DNA of 64,000 bases from Runella defluvii (GTDB lineage: Bacteria; Bacteroidota; Bacteroidia; Cytophagales; Spirosomataceae), in contig NZ_JACIBY010000001.1 of the NCBI RefSeq assembly GCF_014195535.1, forward strand, positions 1,009,716 to 1,073,715, written 5' to 3'. The notes below the pieces were generated by a model. It was not told the DNA's origin. It searched no databases and saw nothing but the letters and a program-made list of their open reading frames with translations. Positions within the stretch are counted from its first letter, which is position 1; every line of letters starts with the position of its first letter. Below, one piece after another: positions 35,481 to 45,125 of this stretch. The position numbers were made by a program, and so were the translations under genes.

Positions 35481-36980
35481 TTAGTCTTCCCAAGCGAAAG
35501 AACGTTCAACTGCTTTTTTCCAACCTTTGTATAGCTTGGACCTGCGGTCTTCGGTCATTTGAGGATTCCAAGTTTGGGCTACACCCCAGTTTTGACGTAA
35601 ATCGTCGAAGTTTTTCCAGTATCCAACGGCTAAACCTGCCGCATAAGCAGCACCCAGCGCCGTTGTTTCTGTAACTGCTGGACAAACCACAGGAACACTG
35701 AGCATGTCGGCTTGGAATTGCATCAAGGTCTGATTTGCGACCATTCCTCCATCGACGCGAAGGGATTTTAGCTCAATGTTTGCATCTCTTTCCATGGCTT
35801 CCATCACATCTAACGTTTGGTAGGCAGTTGCTTCTAAGACAGCCCTTGCAATGTGATTTTTATTTACGTAGCGCGTCAAACCTGCAATGACACCGCGCGC
35901 GTCGGCTTTCCAATAAGGAGCATATAACCCAGAAAAAGCAGGTACAATATAAGCTCCTCCGTTGTCTTCAACGGCTTTGGCAAGCTCTTCTACATCGCTG
36001 CTTTTTTGAATCATGCCAAGGTTGTCGCGTAGCCACTGAACAAGTGCACCTGCAATGGCCACACTGCCTTCAAGTGCATAACAAACAGGTTGATTACCAA
36101 ATTGATATGCCACGGTGGTCAGTAGCCCTTGGGTTGAAACTTTTAATTCGGTGCCTGTATTTAAAAGCATGAAACAGCCCGTACCGTACGTATTTTTAGC
36201 CTGTCCAGGCTCAAAACAGGTTTGGCCTACCAATGCAGCATGTTGATCTCCGAGGTCACCTGCAATGGGGACATTGGGTAAAACATCCAAAACTACATTT
36301 CCATAGACTTCACTGCTACTTTTAATGGCAGGTAACATTGAGTGAGGAATCTCAAAAATTGATAACAGTTCGTCATCCCATTGTAGTGTTTCGAGGTTCA
36401 TCAACTGTGTTCGGCTGGCATTGGTAACGTCCGTCACGTGGGTGCCTCCGTTGGCTCCCCCCGTGAGGTGCCAAATGAGAAAAGTGTCCATGTTTCCGAA
36501 AATAGCATCACCTCGCTCTGCATCCTCGCGTAGGCCAGCGACATTATCTAGCAACCAACGAAGTTTTAAACCGCTAAAATAAGTTGCTAACGGAAGTCCA
36601 GTTTTGGTACGAAAACGGTCTTGGCCACCATTCTGGGCAAATTGGCTCACCAGCTCACCAGTACGAGTATCTTGCCAAACAAGCGCATTGTAGTAGGGCT
36701 TTCCTGTTCGGCGATTCCAAACGGCGGTAGTTTCGCGTTGGTTGGTAATGCCCACCGCGGCGATGTCGCTGGCTTGAATCGAAGCACTTATGCGTGCTTG
36801 AGCAATAACTTCGAGCGTGTTTTTTCTGATTTCTTCTAGGTCGTGCTCTACCCAACCTGGTTGAGGATAAATCTGTTGATGTTCTTTTTGACCTACTGAA
36901 ATGATATTTCCTTGGCGGTCAAAAATAATACAACGGGTACTGGTAGTACCCTGGTCAATTGCGGCTACGTATTTTGACAT
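35481..36980 (-). CDS. glpK: Glycerol kinase
   Basis: 499 residues, the standard length. FGGY-kinase signatures are present: [15 protein letters not shown] (6-20), [41 protein letters not shown] and the C-terminal [17 protein letters not shown]. It phosphorylates glycerol to glycerol 3-phosphate with ATP in the cytoplasm. No glycerol facilitator or glpD lies next to it; a GT-C-like gene ends 13 nt upstream of its start, so the two may be co-transcribed. Confidence 0.97.
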   Translation of the reverse strand: MSKYVAAIDQGTTSTRCIIFDRQGNIISVGQKEHQQIYPQPGWVEHDLEEIRKNTLEVIAQARISASIQASDIAAVGITNQRETTAVWNRRTGKPYYNALVWQDTRTGELVSQFAQNGGQDRFRTKTGLPLATYFSGLKLRWLLDNVAGLREDAERGDAIFGNMDTFLIWHLTGGANGGTHVTDVTNASRTQLMNLETLQWDDELLSIFEIPHSMLPAIKSSSEVYGNVVLDVLPNVPIAGDLGDQHAALVGQTCFEPGQAKNTYGTGCFMLLNTGTELKVSTQGLLTTVAYQFGNQPVCYALEGSVAIAGALVQWLRDNLGMIQKSSDVEELAKAVEDNGGAYIVPAFSGLYAPYWKADARGVIAGLTRYVNKNHIARAVLEATAYQTLDVMEAMERDANIELKSLRVDGGMVANQTLMQFQADMLSVPVVCPAVTETTALGAAYAAGLAVGYWKNFDDLRQNWGVAQTWNPQMTEDRRSKLYKGWKKAVERSFAWED

Positions 36981-36993
36981 TTGGTTAAAGGTT

Positions 36994-38328
36994 TTACCCT
37001 ATAAACTTATACAAACTTTCGATACCGAAATAGCAACAGTATAAAAAAGCTAGGCAAATGATTCCCAAACTACTCAGTTTGAAGAGAAGCGTGGATCGAG
37101 CTTGTAAATACGACAGCCCAGTATAGAGCATGGCTAAGAGACTAAAAAATGATTGCAAAAATAACCGCCCATGAAAACAAGACCAGGCATCGTATTTGAA
37201 TCCAGCAATCAGTACCAAAGCTACACTCATGAGTAACAAGGCCAACCAAGTCGTTTTTTCTAGCGCACTGATGGCTTCACCGCTGGATAAAGATGAAAAA
37301 GATGTCAAAAATTGAATTGATTGAACGATTAAAAGCCACAAGCCAAGCAAAATAACTAGGGTAGGGATGAGCGCAACTAGGTAAATTAGACTCCCGATGT
37401 ATTTAAAATTTGTTTTTACTCCCAAGTCGTAATCATTTTCAAGGTCGGCGTATTTGTACCAAAAAGTAGCATACATCACGATGGGATACACGTGTATTAA
37501 ATCAAAATCACGGTTATAAATCGTAGGGCTTTTCATCAATTTTGGTAAGTTGAACGCATAAAAACTTTTTGGCCCTTGGTACGTTTTTTGACTATTTAAG
37601 GGGAAAATATCCATATTGTGTACAACGGGACGGCCTTCATAGTACCAGTTTTCGGCAAATTTATACCCTCCAATTGCGAGGGTAAGTATCCCAAAGATAG
37701 TGAGTCGAGAGATAATTTGTTTCCAATCTATCTTTAAGATATATAGAGTTAGTGCAATGACTCCAAACACTACAGGAACAAATGCTAAAAATGTGCCTTT
37801 GGCTAAAAGCCCCAAACCAAGAGCAAACGCTAACCAATATTCTTTTTTCCTTGAAGGTGCTTGAAAGTATTTTGAAAGTAGCCAAAAGCACCATGTTCCA
37901 ATCAAAAACGAAAGGGTGTCGTTTGTGACGTACAATGAAAAAGTAATGTAAGAATGAAGGAAAATGGCCAACAGAAAACTTATGTTCAGAATCAGGGTGT
38001 TTTTAAAATAATGTTTCCCTAATAAATACAACAAATAAAGATTAAGAGAAGAGATTAAGACAGAGAGTAATTGCGTTATTTTTTGGTTTGTTAGGCTATC
38101 AAATGCAAAGAAAGGTTGGGCCAATAGGTAATAGAGAGGAGGGTGCATAGCACAAAAAACTTCTCTGGTGATTGGAAGTCGATGATGGGTTGCAATGAAA
38201 TTGATAATCTCTCCGTGGGCATCAGCACCATAGGGAGAAAGCGTAAAATACAAAACGATTCGTAGTCCTATCCCAAACCAAAGTAAAAATTTGAGGGTTT
38301 GGGCACGTTTAAAAAATGAAATTAGCAT
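36994..38328 (-). CDS. Polytopic membrane protein, GT-C-like (ArnT/PMT type)
   Basis: 444 residues with about 10-11 hydrophobic helices. The first extracytoplasmic loop has [13 protein letters not shown] followed by [12 protein letters not shown], the acid and H-P-P-x-Y pattern characteristic of PMT_2/ArnT-like GT-C glycosyltransferases. These take sugars from polyprenyl phosphates on the outer face of the inner membrane. It lacks a large C-terminal domain. It lies 13 nt upstream of glpK; functional link to glycerol use is not obvious. Confidence 0.72.
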   Translation of the reverse strand: MLISFFKRAQTLKFLLWFGIGLRIVLYFTLSPYGADAHGEIINFIATHHRLPITREVFCAMHPPLYYLLAQPFFAFDSLTNQKITQLLSVLISSLNLYLLYLLGKHYFKNTLILNISFLLAIFLHSYITFSLYVTNDTLSFLIGTWCFWLLSKYFQAPSRKKEYWLAFALGLGLLAKGTFLAFVPVVFGVIALTLYILKIDWKQIISRLTIFGILTLAIGGYKFAENWYYEGRPVVHNMDIFPLNSQKTYQGPKSFYAFNLPKLMKSPTIYNRDFDLIHVYPIVMYATFWYKYADLENDYDLGVKTNFKYIGSLIYLVALIPTLVILLGLWLLIVQSIQFLTSFSSLSSGEAISALEKTTWLALLLMSVALVLIAGFKYDAWSCFHGRLFLQSFFSLLAMLYTGLSYLQARSTLLFKLSSLGIICLAFLYCCYFGIESLYKFIG

Positions 38329-38392
38329 CTGAAATTTGGTAAAATAATCATTAAGCGCCTACTTAGTTAGCTTCTTTGGGTCTGTTGGGGTG

Positions 38393-38400
38393 CAAAAGTA
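38393..38400 (-). promoter_or_regulatory. Putative -7 box (TACTTTTG) for the GT-C-like gene
   Basis: Minus-strand TACTTTTG followed by C matches the -7 pattern, about 65 nt before the ATG at 38328. It is also part of an 8-bp inverted repeat (GTGCAAAA 38390-38397 with TTTTGCAC 38418-38425). No -33 box is clear. Confidence 0.35.
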
Positions 38401-38516
38401 AGGAATCGTCGCAGGTATTTTGCACTTTTTTCTTGCAAAACCCGTTATTTTGGTAGAATTTCGCAGGCTTTTTGCACATGTTTCACCAAACACCCTTTTT
38501 ATGCTTCTAAGGCAAG

Positions 38517-39986
38517 ATGAAAAGCACTTACACAAACTTAATTGAGCAGACGTTTGAATTTCCTACGCTGGAGTTTAACGTCCAAAACGATGAGCTATCG
38601 TTTAATAATGTTCCCCTCATGGATATTATTCGCCAGTATGGTACTCCTTTAAAACTTACCTATCTGCCCAAAATTGGCGAACACATTGGTAACGCCAAAC
38701 AATTTTTTAAAAACGCTTTCAAACGTTTTAACTACAAAGGGTCATATACGTATTGTTATTGTACCAAGTCCTCCCATTTTAGTTTTGTGCTTGAAGAAGC
38801 CCTCCAGCATAACATTCATCTCGAAACTTCCTCGGCATTTGACATTCCGATTGTGCGCAATTTGTACAATACAGGAAAGATTGCCAAAAGTACGTACATT
38901 ATATGTAATGGGTACAAATTGCCAAATTATCAAAAGGCTATTACTGAGTTAATTAACGAAGGTTTTAACGTTATGCCTGTACTGGATAATTTGCGTGAAA
39001 TTGACTATTACTCAAAAAATGTAACGGCAGAGTCGGTGAATTTTGGGATTCGGATTGCGACAGATGAGGAGCCAAATTTTGCTTTTTACACTTCTCGTTT
39101 GGGCGTTCGGTATGCTGATATCAATGAGTTGTACAAGGAGAAAATTCAGCATAATCCTAAGTTTAAACTGAAAATGTTACACTTCTTCATTAATACGGGT
39201 ATGAAAGATACTGCCTATTATTGGAGCGAGTTGACACGCTTTATGTTTAAATACTGCGAATTGAAGAAAATCTGTCCTGATCTGGATTCAATTGACATTG
39301 GTGGTGGTTTGCCAATTCAAACTTCATTGCAATTTAACTACGATTATCAGCAAATGATTGACGAAATCGTGGAAAATATTCAGTGGATTTGTAATAAAAA
39401 CAATGTGCCTGTTCCGCACTTGTTTACCGAGTTTGGGAGCTATACAGTGGGAGAAAGCGGAGCCGTTATTTACCAGATTATTGACCAAAAACTCCAAAAT
39501 GACAAGGAGATGTGGTACATGATTGACGGGTCGTTTATCACACATTTGCCCGATTCGTGGGGAATGAACCAAAAATATATTATGTTGGCGGTAAATAATT
39601 GGGATAATCCCTACCAAAAAGTAAATATTGGAGGTCTCACCTGCGATTCTCAGGATTTTTACAACACTGAAGCACACAGCGCTGACTTGTATTTGCCCGT
39701 ATTTGATCTTGAGAAAGAAGAACAATTCGTAGGATTCTTTCATACAGGAGCTTATCAAGAATCATTGGGTGGATATGGTGGTATTCAGCACTGCTTGATT
39801 CCTGCCCCTAAGCATGTGTTGGTTGATCGCGATGAACAAGGTAATATCGTTACGCGTCTGTTTGCGGATCAGCAAGGAAGTGAGAGCATGATGTCAACCT
39901 TGGGATATGCACGCAATAAAGAATCAATACCCCTCAACCCTGCTGAGATGGACATGGAGGCAGTGGAAGAGATGGCGCATAGTTGA
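38517..39986 (+). CDS. Arginine decarboxylase-like PLP enzyme (fold III, Bacteroidota type)
   Basis: 489 residues. The PLP lysine is Lys84 in YCYCTKSSHFSFVLEEA. It continues with HLETSSAFDI, ICNGYK, the glycine-rich IGGGLP and FTEFGSYTVGESGAV, which replaces the usual EPGR loop. These features define the alanine racemase-like (fold III) decarboxylases; Bacteroidota members of this length and N-terminus are annotated as arginine decarboxylase, the first step of polyamine synthesis through agmatine. The substrate is known from annotation of relatives, not from this sequence. It is followed by a stem-loop and a tiny lipoprotein gene. Confidence 0.85.
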   Translation: MKSTYTNLIEQTFEFPTLEFNVQNDELSFNNVPLMDIIRQYGTPLKLTYLPKIGEHIGNAKQFFKNAFKRFNYKGSYTYCYCTKSSHFSFVLEEALQHNIHLETSSAFDIPIVRNLYNTGKIAKSTYIICNGYKLPNYQKAITELINEGFNVMPVLDNLREIDYYSKNVTAESVNFGIRIATDEEPNFAFYTSRLGVRYADINELYKEKIQHNPKFKLKMLHFFINTGMKDTAYYWSELTRFMFKYCELKKICPDLDSIDIGGGLPIQTSLQFNYDYQQMIDEIVENIQWICNKNNVPVPHLFTEFGSYTVGESGAVIYQIIDQKLQNDKEMWYMIDGSFITHLPDSWGMNQKYIMLAVNNWDNPYQKVNIGGLTCDSQDFYNTEAHSADLYLPVFDLEKEEQFVGFFHTGAYQESLGGYGGIQHCLIPAPKHVLVDRDEQGNIVTRLFADQQGSESMMSTLGYARNKESIPLNPAEMDMEAVEEMAHS

Positions 39987-40028
39987 CAATAAATTCGGCA
40001 CGATTTTCGTAATAAGCTACATAAAACA

Positions 40029-40060
40029 CCAAGAGCAACTTATTTCGAAGTTGCTCTTGG
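40029..40060 (+). terminator. Stem-loop after the decarboxylase gene
   Basis: A perfect 13-bp stem (40029-40041 with 40048-40060) and 6-nt loop, without a T-run behind it. It may end or attenuate the decarboxylase transcript before the small lipoprotein gene at 40081. Confidence 0.6.
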
Positions 40061-40080
40061 CTAAAGATTTACAAAATACC

Positions 40081-40197
40081 ATGAAAAAACTACTTTCCTT
40101 CGCACTAATAATGCTCGTTTTGGGCGCTGCCAGCTGCAATCGTAAAGGATATTGTCCTGCGTACGACAGTTCGGTAAAGGTTCAGAAAAAAGCCTAA
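40081..40197 (+). CDS. Small lipoprotein (38 aa)
   Basis: 38 residues: MKKLL, a hydrophobic core, then LGAASC with the lipid-acceptor Cys19 and a short polar tail (a second Cys at 25, basic end). This is a complete lipoprotein signal with only about 20 mature residues. The frame is open further upstream, but the ATG at 40081 is the one that gives a proper signal. It lies 20 nt after a stem-loop and overlaps the stop of the convergent HAD phosphatase gene. Similar tiny lipoproteins downstream of this decarboxylase in other genomes would confirm it. Confidence 0.65.
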   Translation: MKKLLSFALIMLVLGAASCNRKGYCPAYDSSVKVQKKA

Positions 40198-40715
40198 GAC
40201 ACCGAATGTAATACCAATTGAGTGGCGGCTAAGAAATTAGTGGCAAATTGGTCTCCTGCTGATTCTTGAGGATTCGTACCTAAATGAATGGTGCGAACTC
40301 CTGCGCGCTTGCCCGCTTGCATGTCGCGGGGGCGGTCGCCAACCATCCACGAATGGTTGGGGTCAATATCATATTTAGCCATTGCTTTTTCAAGCATCAA
40401 CGACCCAGGCTTTCGCATCAGCGAATGACTGTCAAAGTCGGGATGATGTGAGCAATAGTATAAGTCATCTAGTAAATGCCCACACTGTTGTTGAAAGTGG
40501 TTGTGGCATTGCCATACCGCTTCTTTTGTATATAGCCCTTTGGCTATACCAGCTTGGTTGGTAATGACAATCAACAGATAGCCAGCTTGTTTCATCTGTT
40601 GTAGGCCCTCGATTACCCCATCAGGAATAACCATTTCTTCTGGACGATATAAATAACCGTCTAAATCTTGGTTGAGCACTCCGTCTCTATCCAAAAAAAT
40701 GCACTTCTGTTTCAT
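40194..40715 (-). CDS. HAD-IIIA phosphatase, GmhB-like
   Basis: 173 residues. The HAD nucleophile motif is FLDRDGVLN (Asp9, Asp11). It continues with VITNQAGIAKG (motif II), RKPGSLMLEKA (Lys of motif III) and MVGDRPRDMQAG (motif IV). It is closest to D-glycero-D-manno-heptose 1,7-bisphosphate or histidinol-phosphate phosphatases. The zinc loop, which in GmhB has Cys-x-His-x...Cys-x-Cys, is reduced here to YYCSHHPDFDSHS with only the first Cys, so the substrate loop differs. No other heptose gene is nearby. Confidence 0.87.
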   Translation of the reverse strand: MKQKCIFLDRDGVLNQDLDGYLYRPEEMVIPDGVIEGLQQMKQAGYLLIVITNQAGIAKGLYTKEAVWQCHNHFQQQCGHLLDDLYYCSHHPDFDSHSLMRKPGSLMLEKAMAKYDIDPNHSWMVGDRPRDMQAGKRAGVRTIHLGTNPQESAGDQFATNFLAATQLVLHSVS

Positions 40716-40870
40716 AAATCTTACGGTGTATCAATGCTTAAAAATAATACTATTAGATGATTTATTTGTAAAATACGTAGTTATTTTTTTGTAAAAATTT
40801 ATTAAACGGTTATTGATAATTTTATAAAAGTTGTTTTTTGTTTTGTTTTATAGAATAAAAATCCCTATTT

Positions 40871-40904
40871 TTTAGAAAATACTTCCGCAAAATCATTACA
40901 TTTG
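40871..40904 (+). promoter_or_regulatory. Putative promoter of the Lrp/AsnC gene
   Basis: TACATTTG (40897-40904, followed by C) fits the -7 consensus. TTTA at 40871-40874, 22 nt upstream, is an approximate -33 box. Start of transcription would be near 40911, about 38 nt before the ATG. The 230-bp region around it is very A+T-rich. Confidence 0.45.
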
Positions 40905-40948
40905 CAGTATAATATTTGTTTGCCAGTTTTTAAAAATTAGCTTCACAC

Positions 40949-41413
40949 ATGAAATTAGACCAGATAGACCGCAAGGTTTTGGATATTTTGCAAGCGAATG
41001 CAAAAATTACCAATGCCCAACTTTCTAAGGAAATAGGTCTTTCCCCTGCGCCCACCCTTGAGCGTGTTAAAAAACTTGAACAACACGGGATTATCCAGAG
41101 CTATCACGCTCAATTGGACCGTGAAAAAGTTGGTCTTGGCGTAACGACGTTTATCCAAGTTACTTTGGTGGGCCATAAAAGAGATGTGACAGAGTCGTTT
41201 GTGAAGAGGGTAAATGAAATTCCAGAAATCATAGAATGTCACCACATTACGGGCTCGGGCGACTTTTTGTTGAAAGTAATTTCAAAGGACATTGCGTCGT
41301 ACCAAAAGCTGCTTCTTGAGTGTATCAATGAAATTGAAGAAGTAGCCAATACCCAAACGATGGTGATTTTATCGACCTTCAAGGAAAGCAAAGTTTTGCC
41401 AATTCCGTACTAG
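40949..41413 (+). CDS. Lrp/AsnC family transcriptional regulator
   Basis: 154 residues, the usual length. An N-terminal winged helix-turn-helix (DQIDRKVLDILQANAKI, then LSKEIGLSPAPTLERVKKLE with the recognition helix) is followed by the RAM effector/oligomer domain (about 68-145; HHITGSGDFLLKV is the ligand-cleft Gly segment). It probably senses an amino acid and controls metabolism; target genes are not known. A terminator follows at 41437-41469. Confidence 0.93.
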   Translation: MKLDQIDRKVLDILQANAKITNAQLSKEIGLSPAPTLERVKKLEQHGIIQSYHAQLDREKVGLGVTTFIQVTLVGHKRDVTESFVKRVNEIPEIIECHHITGSGDFLLKVISKDIASYQKLLLECINEIEEVANTQTMVILSTFKESKVLPIPY

Positions 41414-41436
41414 TTTCTCTCTCTTTTAGAGGCAAT

Positions 41437-41469
41437 ACAAGAAGCGGGGCCATCAGCCCCGCTTCTTGT
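41437..41469 (+). terminator. GC-rich terminator hairpin after the Lrp/AsnC gene
   Basis: A perfect 14-bp stem (41437-41450 with 41456-41469) and 5-nt loop. The T-run is interrupted (CTTCTTGTG), but the stem is strong. Confidence 0.75.
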
Positions 41470-41500
41470 GTATGTGCCGTACAAGCTAAATCAATAACTT

Positions 41501-42271
41501 ATGATAGCACTGAAAGATTTTAATGTATTGCTTATCAGGCTTTTTCTGGGATATTTGTTTACTTCATCGGGCCTATGTAAACTTACCGAAGGGCATTTTG
41601 GCCAATTGATTGGCCCACCATTGTTGATTCAGCAACTGACCCCGCACGGATTACGTACTTTTGGCTTTTTTATTGCAACTTCTCAGGTAATAGTGGGTGC
41701 GTTGGTCATGTCGCAGCGGTATTCGTTACTAGGGCTTATTATGCTTGTACCAATGAATTTGGGAATTTTGACGGTGACAATTTCCCAAAATTGGCAAGGA
41801 ACTCCCTACGTTGATGCAGTTTTTACATTGTTAAACCTAGCGGCCTTGTTGTACGAATGGCACAGCCTGAAGTTTTTGGTGCTACCTGAGCAAACCTCGT
41901 TGTTGTTTCCTCCAAAAACAAATGTATTTTTCCCCGAATGGAAAATGCCAACCTTAGGCATTCTGTTCTTCGTTGTTGCTTGTATTTTAAGTCGTTTTAG
42001 TGCAGTGATGACGAGTAGTATAGCCACTATGGCTTATGGCTTAATGTATGTAAATGTGTTTGGAAATGAGTCAGTTAAGTTGCTACAGCGCTTGGTTCTC
42101 GGAATGTCGTTTGTTGCGATAATGACATTTACATGGGTAGGGCTTTTTCATAAATCGCTGCCTTTTAATCCCATGATTGCCATTGGGTTTGCGGTGCTGG
42201 GGACGATGGCTTCGTACTTGATTTTGATTATTGGAACAATGGTAGGTAATTATAAAATGAGCCAAAAATAA
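41501..42271 (+). CDS. DoxX/MauE-like membrane protein
   Basis: 256 residues with about seven to eight hydrophobic helices. The first helix reads LLIRLFLGYLFTSSGLCKL followed by a polar segment, as in the DoxX/MauE/DoxD family, whose members are linked to redox or thiol functions. The second half (after about residue 150) is a separate helical block of unknown family. It stands alone between two terminators. Confidence 0.65.
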   Translation: MIALKDFNVLLIRLFLGYLFTSSGLCKLTEGHFGQLIGPPLLIQQLTPHGLRTFGFFIATSQVIVGALVMSQRYSLLGLIMLVPMNLGILTVTISQNWQGTPYVDAVFTLLNLAALLYEWHSLKFLVLPEQTSLLFPPKTNVFFPEWKMPTLGILFFVVACILSRFSAVMTSSIATMAYGLMYVNVFGNESVKLLQRLVLGMSFVAIMTFTWVGLFHKSLPFNPMIAIGFAVLGTMASYLILIIGTMVGNYKMSQK

Positions 42272-42300
42272 ATGCACGCGGAGTGCTTCGGCGTGCATTT
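42270..42300 (+). terminator. Terminator hairpin after the DoxX-like gene
   Basis: A perfect 10-bp stem (42270-42279 with 42291-42300) and 11-nt loop overlapping the stop codon. Confidence 0.65.
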
Positions 42301-42328
42301 AAGACTTATTTTCTTGAAGAGGGCAGCA

Positions 42329-42420
42329 GTCTGACTATCGTCTGACTGCTGTTTGGCTATGCGTCAGACGGTAGTCTGACGCGTATTAATCTCGCTAATT
42401 CGGTCTGACTGTCGTCTGAC
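42329..42420. repeat. Three pairs of GTCTGAC heptamers, each pair spaced 11 bp
   Basis: Heptamer starts are 42329/42340, 42363/42374 and 42403/42414. In the middle pair the first copy is inverted (GTCAGAC), making a perfect 9-bp stem with a GGTA loop (42361-42369 with 42374-42382). The first pair is enclosed by a further 8-bp stem (42324-42331 with 42344-42351). The tract lies between the convergent DoxX-like gene and valS. It could be a protein-binding array or a structured 3' end for valS. Confidence 0.75.
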
Positions 42421-42422
42421 CT

Positions 42423-45050
42423 TTAACTGAGACGAGCCAATGCTTCTTGAATAGTGACAATTTTAGCGTCGGCATCGGCTAATTTTTGACGTTCTTTTTC
42501 AACGATGTCTGCTTTTGCATTTTGTACAAAACGTTCGTTTGAAAGTTTAGCTTCTACCGATTTTTTGAAACCAAGCGTATATTCGAGTTCCTTCTGAAGG
42601 TTTTCACGTTCGGCTTCTACGTCAAGTTCACCTTCCAAGTTGACAAAAAACTCGTCGGCTTTTACCAAGAACGACATGCCTTCTGCTTTGCCCGTTGTGT
42701 AACTGATGTCCGAAATGTTCGCTAACTTCACAAGCAGGCTTTCAAAGGGTTGATAAAGTGCTTGATTTTCAGTTTTGATGGTCAATGGCAGCTCTGTTTT
42801 AGGGCTGATGTTTTTGGTACTACGTAGGTTGCGAACGTTGGTAACAACCTCAAAGAAAATCTCAAAATTAGCCAACATCGTTGCATCAAACGGCGCAACT
42901 TTGGGGAATTCGGCTACGCAAAGGCTTTCTTTTACGCCGCGTGGGCGGATGTCTTGCCAAATTTCTTCGGTAATAAACGGCATGAACGGATGAGTCAACG
43001 CCATTAGTTTATCAAAAAAGCCGATAGTTGCCTCAAACGTAGCTTGGTCGATAGGTTGCTCAAAACCAGGCTTAATCATTTCGAGGTACTGCGAGCAGAA
43101 GTCGTCCCAAATGAGTTTATAAATCACATTGAGTGCATCTGACAAACGGTATTTACTGAACAAATCGTGTACTTCGGCGATGGTTTGGTTCAATTTTGCC
43201 TCAAACCACGCAATGGGGAGGGCAGCTACTTGACCGCCTTCATTGGAAGAGGGGGTAACTGTCCATCCTTTTACCAAACGGAAGGCATTCCAAATTTTGT
43301 TACAGAAATTACGCCCTTGTTCGCACAGTTTTTCGTCAAAAAGAAGGTCGTTTCCTGCTGGCGAACTGAATAGCATTCCCGTACGAACTCCGTCGGCTCC
43401 GTAAATATTAATTAAGTCCAAAGGGTCGGGTGAGTTTCCTAACGATTTAGACATTTTACGGCCTTTCGCATCACGAACAATCCCTGTTAGATAGACATTA
43501 CGGAATGGTAATTCGCCTTTAAATTCATACCCTGCAATAATCATCCGTGCTACCCAGAAAAACAAAATCTCAGGTGCTGTCACGAGGTCGTTGGTAGGGT
43601 AGTAGTAGTTAATGTCTTCGTTGTTAGGGTCTTTCAAGCCATCGAAAACCGTAATCGGCCACAACCACGAGCTAAACCACGTATCTACTACGTCGGGGTC
43701 TTGCGTCAAATCTTCTTCCGTGAGGGCAAACAACTGGTATTCGTGTTGTGCTTTGCGTAAAGCTTCGCGTTTGGTTTTAGCTACAATCACCGTTCCATCT
43801 TGGAGGTAATACGCAGGTATTTGTTGTCCCCACCACAACTGACGGCTGATATTCCAGTCGCGAACGTTCTCCATCCACACGCGGTAGGTATTCTTAAACT
43901 TAGGCGGTACCAACTGAATATTGTCGTTCATTACGTTTTCAAGGGCTGGTTGGCAAAGTTCTTTCATCTTCACAAACCATTGCAACGACAAACGAGGTTC
44001 AATCACAGCGTTGGTACGTTCTGAATGTCCAACGTTACTTTTGTAGTCTTCTATTTTTTCAACAAAACCCGCTTCATCAAGAAGTTTGATGATTTTTTTG
44101 CGTGCAATAAAACGGTCTTCACCTACCAAAATCTGGGCTTTTTCATTGAGTGTACCGTCTTCGTTCAAAATATCAATAATGGGCAAGTTATGTTTAAGCC
44201 CCAATTCATAGTCATTTTGGTCGTGCGCAGGAGTTACTTTCAAACCACCCGTTCCAAAATCCATCGTAACGTATTCGTCGGTAATGATTGGAATTTCGCG
44301 GTTGATGAGAGGAATCAACGCTTTTTTACCGTGTAGGTGTTTGTAGCGTTCATCGTCGGGGTGAACACAAATGGCCGAGTCAGCCATGATGGTTTCAGGG
44401 CGAACTGTTGCGATGATGATGGCGTCGTCACTGTCCACTATTTTATACCGCAAATAACACAATTTGGTCATTACCTCCTTGGTCAATACCTCTTCGTCCG
44501 AAACGGTTGTTTTGGCTTGAGGGTCCCAGTTGACCATGCGATGGCCACGGTAAATGTATCCTTTATTATGCAGGTCGATAAACGTATCAATAACGGCATC
44601 GTACAAAGCGGGTTCCATCGTAAAACGTGTACGATCCCAATCGCATGATGCCCCTAATTTACGCAACTGCTGAAGAATGATGCCACCGTACTTGTGTGTC
44701 CATTCCCAGGCATATTCGTAGAATTGGTCGCGAGTTAAGTCGCGTTTTTGAATCCCTTTTTCTTTGAGCATGGCAACCACTTTGGCTTCGGTCGCAATCG
44801 AAGCGTGGTCGGTACCAGGAACCCAGCAAGCCTCTTTTCCTTCCATGCGCGCTTTGCGGACAAGAACATCCTGAATGGTATTGTTGAGCATGTGCCCCAT
44901 GTGTAATACCCCCGTTACGTTGGGCGGAGGGATGACGATGGTATAAGGCTCTTTGTCAGGATTGGGCTTTGAATTGAAATAGCGGTTTTCAATCCAATAG
45001 CTGTACCATTTGTCTTCGATGTCGCGCGGATTGTAGGTTTTTGAAATCAT
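42423..45050 (-). CDS. valS: Valine--tRNA ligase
   Basis: 875 residues, normal length. Class I synthetase signatures are clear: PPPNVTGVLHMGHML (HIGH motif, about 43-55), the zinc-free editing region with TVRPETIMADSA, KMSKS at 531-535 within GRKMSKSLGN, and the C-terminal tRNA-binding coiled coil (about 810-875). It charges tRNA-Val and edits misactivated threonine. It lies 75 nt downstream of the Rpn-type nuclease gene in the same orientation; an own promoter is expected but none is obvious in the gap. Confidence 0.98.
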   Translation of the reverse strand: MISKTYNPRDIEDKWYSYWIENRYFNSKPNPDKEPYTIVIPPPNVTGVLHMGHMLNNTIQDVLVRKARMEGKEACWVPGTDHASIATEAKVVAMLKEKGIQKRDLTRDQFYEYAWEWTHKYGGIILQQLRKLGASCDWDRTRFTMEPALYDAVIDTFIDLHNKGYIYRGHRMVNWDPQAKTTVSDEEVLTKEVMTKLCYLRYKIVDSDDAIIIATVRPETIMADSAICVHPDDERYKHLHGKKALIPLINREIPIITDEYVTMDFGTGGLKVTPAHDQNDYELGLKHNLPIIDILNEDGTLNEKAQILVGEDRFIARKKIIKLLDEAGFVEKIEDYKSNVGHSERTNAVIEPRLSLQWFVKMKELCQPALENVMNDNIQLVPPKFKNTYRVWMENVRDWNISRQLWWGQQIPAYYLQDGTVIVAKTKREALRKAQHEYQLFALTEEDLTQDPDVVDTWFSSWLWPITVFDGLKDPNNEDINYYYPTNDLVTAPEILFFWVARMIIAGYEFKGELPFRNVYLTGIVRDAKGRKMSKSLGNSPDPLDLINIYGADGVRTGMLFSSPAGNDLLFDEKLCEQGRNFCNKIWNAFRLVKGWTVTPSSNEGGQVAALPIAWFEAKLNQTIAEVHDLFSKYRLSDALNVIYKLIWDDFCSQYLEMIKPGFEQPIDQATFEATIGFFDKLMALTHPFMPFITEEIWQDIRPRGVKESLCVAEFPKVAPFDATMLANFEIFFEVVTNVRNLRSTKNISPKTELPLTIKTENQALYQPFESLLVKLANISDISYTTGKAEGMSFLVKADEFFVNLEGELDVEAERENLQKELEYTLGFKKSVEAKLSNERFVQNAKADIVEKERQKLADADAKIVTIQEALARLS

Positions 45051-45125
45051 GTTTGTTGGTTTATAAGTAACCCCACTTAAATCGTTCTTAAAAAAGGGAG
45101 ATTTAAGTAATGATAATAGTTAATT

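Noticed and set aside
39907..40080. 58-codon extension before the small lipoprotein
   Set aside because: It overlaps the decarboxylase end and the stem-loop; only the ATG at 40081 gives a lipoprotein signal.
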